Part shown: positions 53,106 through 60,879 of the stretch, piece by piece
How positions within the stretch are numbered: position 1 is the stretch's first letter
Layout of the letters: the number at the start of each line of letters is the position of its first letter
Source of the DNA: JABDQA01 sp963759125
GTDB taxonomy: Bacteria; Desulfobacterota; Desulfobulbia; Desulfobulbales; Desulfocapsaceae
Assembly (NCBI GenBank): GCA_963759125.1
Contig: CAVWXN010000005.1
Coordinates: forward strand, 806,001-870,000
Direction of reading: 5' to 3'
Length of the DNA: 64,000 nucleotides
Position numbers and translations under genes: made by a program
Notes under the pieces: model-generated
The model's database searches: none
What the model was told of the DNA's origin: nothing
Seen by the model: the letters and a program-made list of their open reading frames with translations, nothing else

Positions 53106-53299
53106 CATCTGCTACATAAATATTCGCCGGTTCAGTGTATTGTGCTTTCGTTGTGCAAGATATGCCAGTTGAAAGGCGGCAAAAGGCGAGTGAGTCCGCT
53201 GGCAATTGCCGGATCGTTCTTTTGTTCATGATACGTGATCTGTATATAGAGTTTTTTGGATAGGGTTGTAGTATTAACAGTAATTTAAAGGAGGAAATC

Positions 53300-54580
53300 A
53301 TGGCAAAACATGAAACACCCTTGTTAGACCAGCTGGAAAGCGGTCCCTGGCCAAGCTTCGTTACCGACCTGAAGAGACAGGCCGAGACCCATCCAGATGT
53401 CTACGACATTCTTGGTCAGCTTGAACTGTCTTACAAGGATCGGATCACCCACTGGAAGCATGGCGGTATAGTTGGTGTTTTCGGTTATGGCGGCGGTATT
53501 GTCGGTCGTTACTCGGATGTTCCTGAGCGATTCCCGGGTGTTGAGCATTTTCACACCATCCGTGTGGCTCAGCCGGCATCAAAGTACTATTCGACTGAAA
53601 ATCTACGCAAACTGATGGATCTCTGGGAGAAACATGGTTCAGCGGTAACCAACTTCCACGGTTCCACCGGTGACATAATTCTTCTCGGTACCAGGACCGA
53701 GAATCTGGAACCCTTCTTCTGGGATTTGACCCACGATATGGGTCAGGATCTTGGCGGTTCCGGCTCTAACCTGCGTACCCCGGCCTGCTGTCTCGGTCAG
53801 TCCCGCTGCGAGTGGTCCTGTTACGACACCCAGGAGACCTGCTATCACCTGACCCTGCATTACCAGGATGAGATCCATCGTCCGGCCTTCCCTTACAAGT
53901 TCAAGTTCAAATTCTCTGGCTGCCCGAACGACTGCGTGGCGGCAATCGCCCGTTCCGATATATCCGTTATCGGCACCTGGCGTGACGAGATCCGCATCGA
54001 TCAGGCTGCCGTCAAGGAATATATGGCTGGCAACTACCCGGCCAATGGCGGTTCGCACAGCGGCCGTGACTGGGGTCCATTTGACATCAACAAAGAGGTG
54101 ATCGATCTCTGTCCGACCGAATGCATGTGGATGGAAGGCGATGAGTTGAAGATCGACGACAAGGAATGCACCCGTTGTATGCATTGCATCAACGTTATGC
54201 CGCGGGCGTTGCGTCCCGGTGCTGACCAGGGAGCCACCATTCTTGTCGGAGCCAAAGCCCCGATCCTTGATGGTGCTCAGATGTCCACCTTGATCGTGCC
54301 TTTCATGAAGATTGAAAAGGAAAACGAATATGAGGAACTGATCGAGTTCATCGAGACAGTTTGGGACTGGTGGATGGAAGTTGGCAAGAACCGTGAACGT
54401 GTTGGTGAGACCATTCAGCGTGTCGGTCTGCCCACCTTTATCAAGGTTATGGGCGTTGACCCAATCCCGCAGATGATCAGGACTCCGCGAGAAAACCCAT
54501 ACGTTTTCTGGGCTGAGGAAGAGGTTGAGGGCGGCTTTGAGCGTGATATCGATGAATTCCGTGCGAAGCACGCTGCCTAA
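53300..54580 (+). CDS. dsrA: Dissimilatory sulfite reductase alpha subunit
   Basis: This 426-residue protein has the siroheme/[4Fe-4S] cysteines in CCLGQSRCEW and SGCPNDCVAA, and an inserted ferredoxin domain with CPTECMWMEG and ECTRCMHCINVMPRAL. With DsrB it forms the alpha2beta2 enzyme that reduces sulfite (as a DsrC trisulfide) in the last step of sulfate respiration. The ribosome binding site AAAGGAGG is near perfect, as expected for one of the most abundant proteins of the cell. The intact alpha-beta-D gene order is that of reductive, sulfate-respiring bacteria. Confidence 0.98.
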   Translation: MAKHETPLLDQLESGPWPSFVTDLKRQAETHPDVYDILGQLELSYKDRITHWKHGGIVGVFGYGGGIVGRYSDVPERFPGVEHFHTIRVAQPASKYYSTENLRKLMDLWEKHGSAVTNFHGSTGDIILLGTRTENLEPFFWDLTHDMGQDLGGSGSNLRTPACCLGQSRCEWSCYDTQETCYHLTLHYQDEIHRPAFPYKFKFKFSGCPNDCVAAIARSDISVIGTWRDEIRIDQAAVKEYMAGNYPANGGSHSGRDWGPFDINKEVIDLCPTECMWMEGDELKIDDKECTRCMHCINVMPRALRPGADQGATILVGAKAPILDGAQMSTLIVPFMKIEKENEYEELIEFIETVWDWWMEVGKNRERVGETIQRVGLPTFIKVMGVDPIPQMIRTPRENPYVFWAEEEVEGGFERDIDEFRAKHAA

Positions 54581-54633
54581 ATCGGCGTTTTGGACTTATT
54601 TGTAATTAGTTAACTATATAAAGGAGAATTATC

Positions 54634-55761
54634 ATGGGATATAATCCGGAAAAACCGATGGAAGGCCGCATCACCGATCTTGGTCCGCCACATTACGAAC
54701 AGTTTATGCCGGCTGTCATTCAAAAGAACAAAGGTAAATGGCTCTGGCATGAAATTGTACAGCCAGGAGTGTTGATGCACAAATCAGAGACAGGAGACGA
54801 GGTGTACACGGTCCGAGTGGGCTCTCCCCGACTCATGACTTGCGTCCATGTCCGTGAAATTTGTGATATCGCCGATGCCCATTGCGACGGAAAGCTGCGT
54901 TTTACCACCAGGAACAATATCGAATTCATGGTTGATGCCAAAGACAAGGTCCAACCGCTGCTTGACGATCTGGCCAGCCGCGACAATAAATTCCCCGTAG
55001 GTGGAACCGGTGCCGGTGTAACCAATATCGTTCATACCCAGGGCTGGATCCATTGCCACACCCCGGCAACCGATGCTTCCGGACCGGTTAAGGCAGTTAT
55101 GGATGACCTGTTCGATTACTTCACCTCCATGACTCTGCCGGCCCAGGTTCGCATTGCCCTGGCCTGCTGTTTGAACATGTGTGGTGCGGTTCATGCTTCT
55201 GATATTGCCATTCTTGGTATTCACCGCAAGCCGCCGATGATCGATCACAAGCGCATCACCGGTGTCTGCGAATTGCCGCTGGCGGTTGCTTCCTGTCCGC
55301 TTGGTGCGGTCAAGCCTACCAAGGTGGAAGTAGAGGGAGAAGAAATCAAATCCGTAAAAGTAACGGTGGAACGCTGTATGTTCTGCGGTAACTGCTACAC
55401 CATGTGTCCGGCAATGCCCCTGGCGGATCCGGAAGGTGACGGAATTGCGATTCTGGTCGGTGGCAAGATTTCCAATACCCGTTCGGCGCCAAAGTTCTCT
55501 AAACTGGTTATCCCGTTTCTGCCCAACAACACACCGCGTTGGCCGGAAACTGTTGAGGCTATAAGAAAAATCGTTGACGCCTATGCAAAAGACGCAAGAA
55601 AATATGAGCGTGTTGGCGAATGGGCCGAAAGGATTAGTTGGGAGCGCTTCTTCGAGAAGTGTGATATCCCATTTACTGAAAAGAGCATCGATGATTATCG
55701 CTTGGCATATGATACCTGGCGTACAACCACTCAGTTTAAGTTCACCAGCCATATCAAATAA
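54634..55761 (+). CDS. dsrB: Dissimilatory sulfite reductase beta subunit
   Basis: This 375-residue protein has the sulfite-reductase half-domains (RFTTRNNIEFMV and HTQGWIHCHTPATDASGPVK), the CCLNMCGAVHASDIAI siroheme/cluster block, and a ferredoxin insert with ERCMFCGNCYTMCPAMPL. It is the partner of DsrA. AAGGAG precedes the ATG and 53 bases separate it from dsrA. Confidence 0.98.
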   Translation: MGYNPEKPMEGRITDLGPPHYEQFMPAVIQKNKGKWLWHEIVQPGVLMHKSETGDEVYTVRVGSPRLMTCVHVREICDIADAHCDGKLRFTTRNNIEFMVDAKDKVQPLLDDLASRDNKFPVGGTGAGVTNIVHTQGWIHCHTPATDASGPVKAVMDDLFDYFTSMTLPAQVRIALACCLNMCGAVHASDIAILGIHRKPPMIDHKRITGVCELPLAVASCPLGAVKPTKVEVEGEEIKSVKVTVERCMFCGNCYTMCPAMPLADPEGDGIAILVGGKISNTRSAPKFSKLVIPFLPNNTPRWPETVEAIRKIVDAYAKDARKYERVGEWAERISWERFFEKCDIPFTEKSIDDYRLAYDTWRTTTQFKFTSHIK

Positions 55762-55852
55762 TTGACTGGTTTTCTGCCGACTAAGAGCCCACTTCGCCAC
55801 GGCGGGGTGGGCTTTGATGCCCTTTTGGTCACATTAAAAAAGGAGAAAGAAA

Positions 55853-56083
55853 ATGCCTCTGAGTGATGATGAACTAAAAGATGCGATTTGTAAGAAAGCT
55901 GCTACATCTCCAAAACCACAGCTTTACATCAAGGATTTTTACAAGTGCGATCCGGACTCGAAACCGCGTAAGATCAAGAACGTGGCCAACGAACTCGTTC
56001 GTGAAGGCAGGTTGATGTTCTGGTCCTCCGGTTCCACTACCATGTATGCCGATCCTACTCGTATTCAGAACGAGGAAAAGTAG
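55853..56083 (+). CDS. dsrD: DsrD, winged-helix activator of dissimilatory sulfite reductase
   Basis: This 76-residue protein matches DsrD over its whole length (KKAATSPKPQLYIKDFYKCDP, then KIKNVANELVREGRLMFWSSGSTTMYA). It folds as a winged helix and is known to raise DsrAB activity in sulfate reducers rather than binding DNA. AAAGGAG precedes the ATG. A strong terminator follows, closing the dsr operon. Confidence 0.97.
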   Translation: MPLSDDELKDAICKKAATSPKPQLYIKDFYKCDPDSKPRKIKNVANELVREGRLMFWSSGSTTMYADPTRIQNEEK

Positions 56084-56113
56084 TAGTAAATATACTCTTC
56101 TGATCTCGATTTT

Positions 56114-56147
56114 AGCGCAAAGTTCAGCCGAACTTTGCGCTTTTTTT
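56114..56147 (+). terminator. Intrinsic terminator of dsrABD
   Basis: A perfect 12-bp stem (AGCGCAAAGTTC / GAACTTTGCGCT) with loop AGCC is followed by a T-tract to 56147. It lies 30 bases after the dsrD stop and ends five bases before the birA ATG. Confidence 0.95.
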
Positions 56148-56151
56148 GTTT

Positions 56152-56904
56152 ATGGACTATCAGGATATCTTTCTAGAAAGCACCGACTCAACCAATCGTG
56201 TTGCCAGGGAATTGGGACAAAAAGGTGGGGCCCACGGCAGTGGGGTGAGGGCCGAGACCCAGACGGCTGGGAGGGGAAGACTCGGGCGGGCTTGGTTCTC
56301 ACCGCCGGGAGTGAACCTCTATTGCTCCTATATTGTCAGAGTTGAGATCGCTCTTGAGCACTTTCCCAGGCTGACTCTGGCTGCTGGAGTTGCCCTCGCC
56401 ACCTGTCTCCATGATTACTCTCACAATGATGTCGGGCTGAAGTGGCCCAATGACCTGTTTATCGGTGCCAGAAAATGTGCCGGCATCCTTTCTGAGACAT
56501 CAACTGATAGGGATGACAGACTGTTTGCGGTAATCGGTGTCGGCGTCAACTGCAACCTTTCGGCTGATCAAATTCCTGCCAACCTGAGAGATAGAGCGAC
56601 CTCTCTATTAATCGAGAGTGGTAAAGCCATCGATAGAAAAAGGCTCTATTCCCAATTAAGAATGACATTGCTAGCCACTCTGGAGGAGTTCGAGCAACAA
56701 GGCTTTTCCTCGGTGCTCAAGCGCTGGCACAAATATGACCTTTTCCGGGGCCGGCAGATGGCCTGGCAGAGACCTGACGGCAGCCGGGTGAAGGGAGAGA
56801 ATCTGGGCCCCGCTGAAGACGGTTCACTGCTGGTCAGGGATGCTCAAGGAATTGTGCATCGGGTGCTCTCTGGCGATGTGAATCTCAGTGATGTCTACTC
56901 CTGA
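56152..56904 (+). CDS. birA: Biotin-[acetyl-CoA-carboxylase] ligase, single-domain
   Basis: This protein of 250 residues has the ligase core: STDSTNRVARELG, the biotinyl-AMP loop AGRGRLGRAWFSPPG, LKWPNDLFIGARKCAGIL and GVGVNCNL, then an SH3-like C-terminal domain. The N-terminal helix-turn-helix of the E. coli repressor form is absent, so it is a pure ligase. It attaches biotin to carboxylase carrier proteins, which fits the biotin-dependent carboxyltransferase at the left edge of the window. The ATG lies right after the T-tract of the dsr terminator, with no visible ribosome binding site. Confidence 0.93.
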   Translation: MDYQDIFLESTDSTNRVARELGQKGGAHGSGVRAETQTAGRGRLGRAWFSPPGVNLYCSYIVRVEIALEHFPRLTLAAGVALATCLHDYSHNDVGLKWPNDLFIGARKCAGILSETSTDRDDRLFAVIGVGVNCNLSADQIPANLRDRATSLLIESGKAIDRKRLYSQLRMTLLATLEEFEQQGFSSVLKRWHKYDLFRGRQMAWQRPDGSRVKGENLGPAEDGSLLVRDAQGIVHRVLSGDVNLSDVYS

Positions 56905-57033
56905 ACCTGTAGAACCAGCAAATACAGGCAGATAACTCAGTTGAAGAAGATGTTTCGGCAGGGTAGCTGAGAATGGTGCATTCTTGGTTTAAGGGCACTC
57001 TGACAGGCTGCGTCAGCGAACCTCGAACTCAAC

Positions 57034-57068
57034 AAAAAGGGACACACCGGTTATCGGTTGTCCCTTTT
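57034..57068 (-). terminator. Intrinsic terminator of sahH
   Basis: An inverted repeat AAAAGGGACA / TGTCCCTTTT with an inner CCG/CGG pair lies 26 bases past the sahH stop. On the minus strand the 3' arm ends in a run of T. The stem is nearly symmetric, so it could work in both directions and also end birA transcription. Confidence 0.8.
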
Positions 57069-57093
57069 CTGGTTTATGAGGTGCTGCTCTGAA

Positions 57094-58389
57094 TTAGTAG
57101 CGGTAATAATCCGGCTTGAAGGGCCCCTCCACCGCAACCCCTATGTAGTCGGCCTGTTCTTTACTCAAGGTGGTGAGATTGACGCCTATTTTCTGCAGGT
57201 GCAGCCGGGCCACCATCTCGTCGAGTTGTTTGGGCAGAAAGTAGACCTTGTTTTCATAATTGGCTGAGTTCTTCCACAATTCTATCTGTGCCAACACCTG
57301 GTTGGTAAACGAGTTACTCATCACGAAGCTGGGATGCCCCGTGGCGCAGCCCAGATTGACCAAGCGCCCCTCGGCCAGAACGATGATCTTTTTGCCGTCC
57401 GGAAAGGTTACATGATCCACCTGGGGTTTGATGTTTTCCCATTCCAGCTCGCGGATGGAGGCGATATCGATTTCAGAGTCGAAGTGACCGATATTACATA
57501 CGATTGCCTCGTGAGGCATCTGTTCCATATGGGCCCTGGTGATGACATCTATATTGCCGGTACAGGTAACGAATATATTGCCGATGGCTGCTGCTTGCTC
57601 CATGGTTACTACCCGGTAGCCTTCCATTGCCGCCTGCAGGGCGCAGATCGGGTCAACCTCGGTTACCAGCACCGAGGCGCCCATGCCGGCCAGCGCCTGG
57701 GCACATCCTTTGCCGACATCGCCATAACCGGCAACCACAGCAATCTTGCCGGCTACCATCACGTCTGTAGCCCGCTTGATTCCGTCGATAAGTGATTCAC
57801 GGCAGCCGTAGAGGTTGTCGAATTTTGACTTGGTCACCGAGTCATTGACATTGATTGCCGGACAGAGCAGGGAACCGTCGGCGGCCATCTCGTTGAGGCG
57901 ATGCACCCCGGTGGTGGTCTCCTCGGTAATGCCTTTGACCCGCTTCATGTCCGCTTCATATTTCTGGTGCATGATCAGGGTGAGGTCGCCGCCATCGTCA
58001 AGGATCATGTTGGGGCGCCAACCGTCAGGTCCGAAAATGGTCTGGTCGATGCACCACCAGAATTCCTCCTCGCTCTCTCCCTTCCAGGCAAAGGTGGGGA
58101 TGCCGGCGGCAGCCATTGCCGCGGCCGCCTGATCCTGAGTGGAAAAGATGTTGCACGACGACCAGCGGATATCGGCCCCAAGCTCAACCAGTGTTTCCAT
58201 CAGTACCGCCGTCTGTATGGTCATGTGCAGGCAGCCGGCGATGCGGGCACCTTTGAGCGGCTGGGTCTGTTTGTATTGTTCACGAAGGCTCATGAGCCCC
58301 GGCATTTCCGTTTCTGCGATGGCGACTTCTTTTCTCCCCCAGTCTGCCAGGGAGATATCGGCCACCTTGTAATCGTTTTTTGTAGTCAT
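57094..58389 (-). CDS. ahcY: S-adenosylhomocysteine hydrolase
   Basis: This 431-residue protein has the SAHH signatures SCNIFSTQDQAAAAMAAAGI near residue 80, the NAD-binding VVAGYGDVGKGCAQAL, and the C-terminal tail ending PFKPDYYRY. It splits S-adenosylhomocysteine into homocysteine and adenosine. It sits 31 bases downstream of metK and is probably co-transcribed with it, so SAM synthesis and SAH removal are linked. An AAGGA ribosome binding site is present. Confidence 0.98.
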   Translation of the reverse strand: MTTKNDYKVADISLADWGRKEVAIAETEMPGLMSLREQYKQTQPLKGARIAGCLHMTIQTAVLMETLVELGADIRWSSCNIFSTQDQAAAAMAAAGIPTFAWKGESEEEFWWCIDQTIFGPDGWRPNMILDDGGDLTLIMHQKYEADMKRVKGITEETTTGVHRLNEMAADGSLLCPAINVNDSVTKSKFDNLYGCRESLIDGIKRATDVMVAGKIAVVAGYGDVGKGCAQALAGMGASVLVTEVDPICALQAAMEGYRVVTMEQAAAIGNIFVTCTGNIDVITRAHMEQMPHEAIVCNIGHFDSEIDIASIRELEWENIKPQVDHVTFPDGKKIIVLAEGRLVNLGCATGHPSFVMSNSFTNQVLAQIELWKNSANYENKVYFLPKQLDEMVARLHLQKIGVNLTTLSKEQADYIGVAVEGPFKPDYYRY

Positions 58390-58420
58390 TTCAAAATCCT
58401 TGAGAGTAATTCCTTGGTAA

Positions 58421-59584
58421 TTAAAGTCCTGCGGCCGCTTTCAGTTCATCGGCCTTGTCGATACGTTCCCAGGTGAAATCATCATGCTTGCGGCCGAAGT
58501 GACCGTAGGCAGCGGTCGCACGATAAATGGGGCGCAGCAGATCGAGATGCTGGATGATTGCCTTGGGCCTCAGGTCAAAGTGGGCGCTGACCAGATCCCT
58601 GATCTTTTCATCACTGATTTTCCCGGTACCGAAGCTGTTTACATTGATCGACACGGGCTGCGAGATGCCAATGGCGTAGGCGACCTGTACCTCGATTTCC
58701 GTGGCGATTCCAGCTGCCACGAGATTCTTGGCGATGTAGCGCCCCATGTAGGACGAGGAGCGATCCACCTTGGAAGGATCCTTGCCGGAGAAGGCGCCAC
58801 CGCCGTGGGAGCCTTTTCCTCCATAGGTATCAACGATGATCTTCCTGCCGGTCACTCCGCAGTCACCAACTGGTCCGCCGATAACGAACCGGCCCGTCGG
58901 ATTGATATAAAAATTGGTATCCTTATCAATCATTTCCGCGGGTAGAACCGGTTTGATGATCTCTTCCATGACCCCTTCCTTGAGGTCCTGGTATTCAACG
59001 ATTTCATCATGCTGGGTTGAGAGGACGACCGCGTCGATCCGTTTCGGTACACCATCGACGTAGCCGATGGTGACCTGACTTTTGGCGTCGGGTCGTAACC
59101 AGGGCAGCCTTCCTGATTTACGGACCACGGCCTGGCGCTTGGTCAGCCGGTGGGCATAATAAATCGGCATGGGCATCAGGACCTCGGTGTCGTTGCAGGC
59201 GTAGCCAAACATCAGTCCCTGGTCGCCTGCCCCCTGATCAAGATCCAGACCACTGCCCTCATTAACTCCCTGGGCGATATCGGGCGACTGTTTGTCGATA
59301 GATGTCAGAATGGCGCAGGATTGCCAGTCAAATCCCATGTCTGAAGAGTTGTAGCCTATTTCTCGAACCGTCTGACGGACCACATCCGGCATGTCCACCC
59401 AGGCAGAAGTGGTAATCTCGCCGGCGATGAGCACCATGCCGGTGGTAACCATGGTCTCGCAGGCCACCCGGGCATGTATGTCCTGGCTGAGTATGGCGTC
59501 GAGAATTGCATCTGATATCTGGTCGGCCACTTTGTCCGGATGTCCTTCGGAGACCGATTCCGAGGTAAAAAGATAGTTTGACAT
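58421..59584 (-). CDS. metK: S-adenosylmethionine synthetase
   Basis: This 387-residue protein starts MSNYLFTSESVSEGHPDKVADQI and contains GAGDQGLMFGYACNDT and GGGAFSGKDPSKVDRSS, the two MetK signatures. It makes SAM from methionine and ATP. It is the first gene of the metK-ahcY pair. The ATG has only a weak AACGGAA upstream, and the leader has a CAATTTG/CAAATTG hairpin that could affect translation. Confidence 0.98.
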   Translation of the reverse strand: MSNYLFTSESVSEGHPDKVADQISDAILDAILSQDIHARVACETMVTTGMVLIAGEITTSAWVDMPDVVRQTVREIGYNSSDMGFDWQSCAILTSIDKQSPDIAQGVNEGSGLDLDQGAGDQGLMFGYACNDTEVLMPMPIYYAHRLTKRQAVVRKSGRLPWLRPDAKSQVTIGYVDGVPKRIDAVVLSTQHDEIVEYQDLKEGVMEEIIKPVLPAEMIDKDTNFYINPTGRFVIGGPVGDCGVTGRKIIVDTYGGKGSHGGGAFSGKDPSKVDRSSSYMGRYIAKNLVAAGIATEIEVQVAYAIGISQPVSINVNSFGTGKISDEKIRDLVSAHFDLRPKAIIQHLDLLRPIYRATAAYGHFGRKHDDFTWERIDKADELKAAAGL

Positions 59585-59665
59585 GATTTTTCCGTTTGCG
59601 TAGATATTAGGGTTCCAATTTGCTGATTGCTAATGTATGCATGAAGCACCAAATTGCCAAACCAG

Positions 59666-59696
59666 ATAATTGAACCCTGAACGTGGTAGATGTCAA
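59666..59696 (-). promoter_or_regulatory. Candidate promoter of metK-ahcY
   Basis: On the minus strand TTGACA (59696-59691) is followed after 16-19 bases by the -10-like stretch TCAATTATC (59674-59666). The resulting leader of about 80 bases contains a 7-bp CAATTTG/CAAATTG hairpin at about 59610-59657. I could not match this leader to a known SAM or SAH riboswitch. Confidence 0.4.
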
Positions 59697-59704
59697 GTGC
59701 AATC

Positions 59705-59825
59705 CGACATTCCCTGTCGGGGAACGAACAGGGCCAATGACGACCACTGCCCTCGGCCAATATGCTGCAGGAGCGCCACTTCTGGATAGCGTTGCCGGAA
59801 GGGGGCCTAGCTGCTACGTTCAACT
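59705..59825. ncRNA. Possible structured RNA between metK and kpsF
   Basis: The region folds into nested stems: GAACG/CGTTC on the outside, then GGCC/GGCC, then CCCT-CGGC/GCCG-AGGG around a loop. On the minus strand the loop contains CCAGAAGTGG followed by CGCTCC. The text GTGGCGCTCC and the order of a closing stem, a bubble and a capped hairpin recall 6S RNA of proteobacteria. A separate CCCTGT/ACAGGG hairpin sits at one end. The strand is not certain, and it could equally be a long leader of kpsF. This is pattern recognition by eye only. Confidence 0.3.
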
Positions 59826-59856
59826 CCAGGAGAGGTCAGCCAACCCAGGATAGGAC

Positions 59857-60828
59857 ATGACTATTGAAGAAGCGCAGGAAGTATTGTTGATAGAAGAGCA
59901 GGGGCTTGCCGCCGTGCGCCAGAGGATTGGCCGGGAGTTCGTCCAGGCCGTGGAATTGATTCACAACTGTCCCAGCAGGTTGATTATCACCGGTATCGGC
60001 AAATCTGGTATAATCGGTCAGAAAATTGCGGCCACTCTGAACAGCACCGGAACACCCTCTTTTTTTCTGCATCCGGTCGAAGCCATGCATGGCGATCTTG
60101 GCATGGTTCAGGACACCGATGTGGTCATCGCTATCTCCTATTCAGGGGAAACTGCTGAGTTGAACAGCCTGCTCTCCAATCTGAAACGCCGTTGTTCCTC
60201 GGTCATCGCCATGACAGGAGTGGCCGACTCTACCCTTGCCGGAGCTGCAGATCTGGTGCTCGACATCTCGGTACCCAAAGAGGCCTGTTCGCTTGGCTTG
60301 GCTCCCACGGCCAGTACGACGGCTACCCTGGCACTGGGTGATGCTCTGGCTGTGGTGCTGATGAACAGAAACGACTTCAAGGCGGCTGATTTTCGCTTGA
60401 ACCACCCATCCGGCAGCCTGGGGGCCCGTTTGCAGGTAAAAGTTGGGGAGGTAATGCTGACAGGAACCCAGATACCGCTGGTTACAATAGAAGCGACTGT
60501 GGCGGAGGCGGTCACCGAACTGAACGCCAAGAGCCTTGGAGCGGTGATTGTGGCGGGGGAGTCCCGGCAGGTTGAGGGCCTCGTCACCGATGGAGATGTC
60601 AGACGCTATGTTGCCTCAAACCTGGATTTGAGTCATACCCGGGTAGCAGAGGTGATGACCTCCGATCCGATTACCATTTCAGGAGATATCCAGGCAGTGG
60701 ATGCCTTGAGCATCATGCAACGCCACGAGGTAACTATTCTGCCGGTGGTCGATCGCGACAGTCGGTTGACAGGCATTCTCCATCTTCACGATCTTCTTGG
60801 TAAAGGAGAGTTCCGTTTCCTGCTCTAA
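59857..60828 (+). CDS. kdsD: Arabinose-5-phosphate isomerase (KdsD/KpsF)
   Basis: This 323-residue protein has an N-terminal SIS domain (IITGIGKSGIIGQKIAATLN, then ISYSGETAELN) and two C-terminal CBS domains. It converts ribulose 5-phosphate to arabinose 5-phosphate, the first step of KDO and lipopolysaccharide core synthesis, consistent with a Gram-negative envelope. AGGA lies before the ATG. The gene is divergent from metK. Confidence 0.95.
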   Translation: MTIEEAQEVLLIEEQGLAAVRQRIGREFVQAVELIHNCPSRLIITGIGKSGIIGQKIAATLNSTGTPSFFLHPVEAMHGDLGMVQDTDVVIAISYSGETAELNSLLSNLKRRCSSVIAMTGVADSTLAGAADLVLDISVPKEACSLGLAPTASTTATLALGDALAVVLMNRNDFKAADFRLNHPSGSLGARLQVKVGEVMLTGTQIPLVTIEATVAEAVTELNAKSLGAVIVAGESRQVEGLVTDGDVRRYVASNLDLSHTRVAEVMTSDPITISGDIQAVDALSIMQRHEVTILPVVDRDSRLTGILHLHDLLGKGEFRFLL

Positions 60829-60879
60829 GTCACAGGTAGTAGAGAAACTCTCATCTCTGCATGATGAGGCCAGATCGGG

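Noticed and set aside
59585..59690. SAM or SAH riboswitch in the metK leader
   Set aside because: Only one simple hairpin is seen; I could not match conserved core bases of a SAM or SAH riboswitch class.
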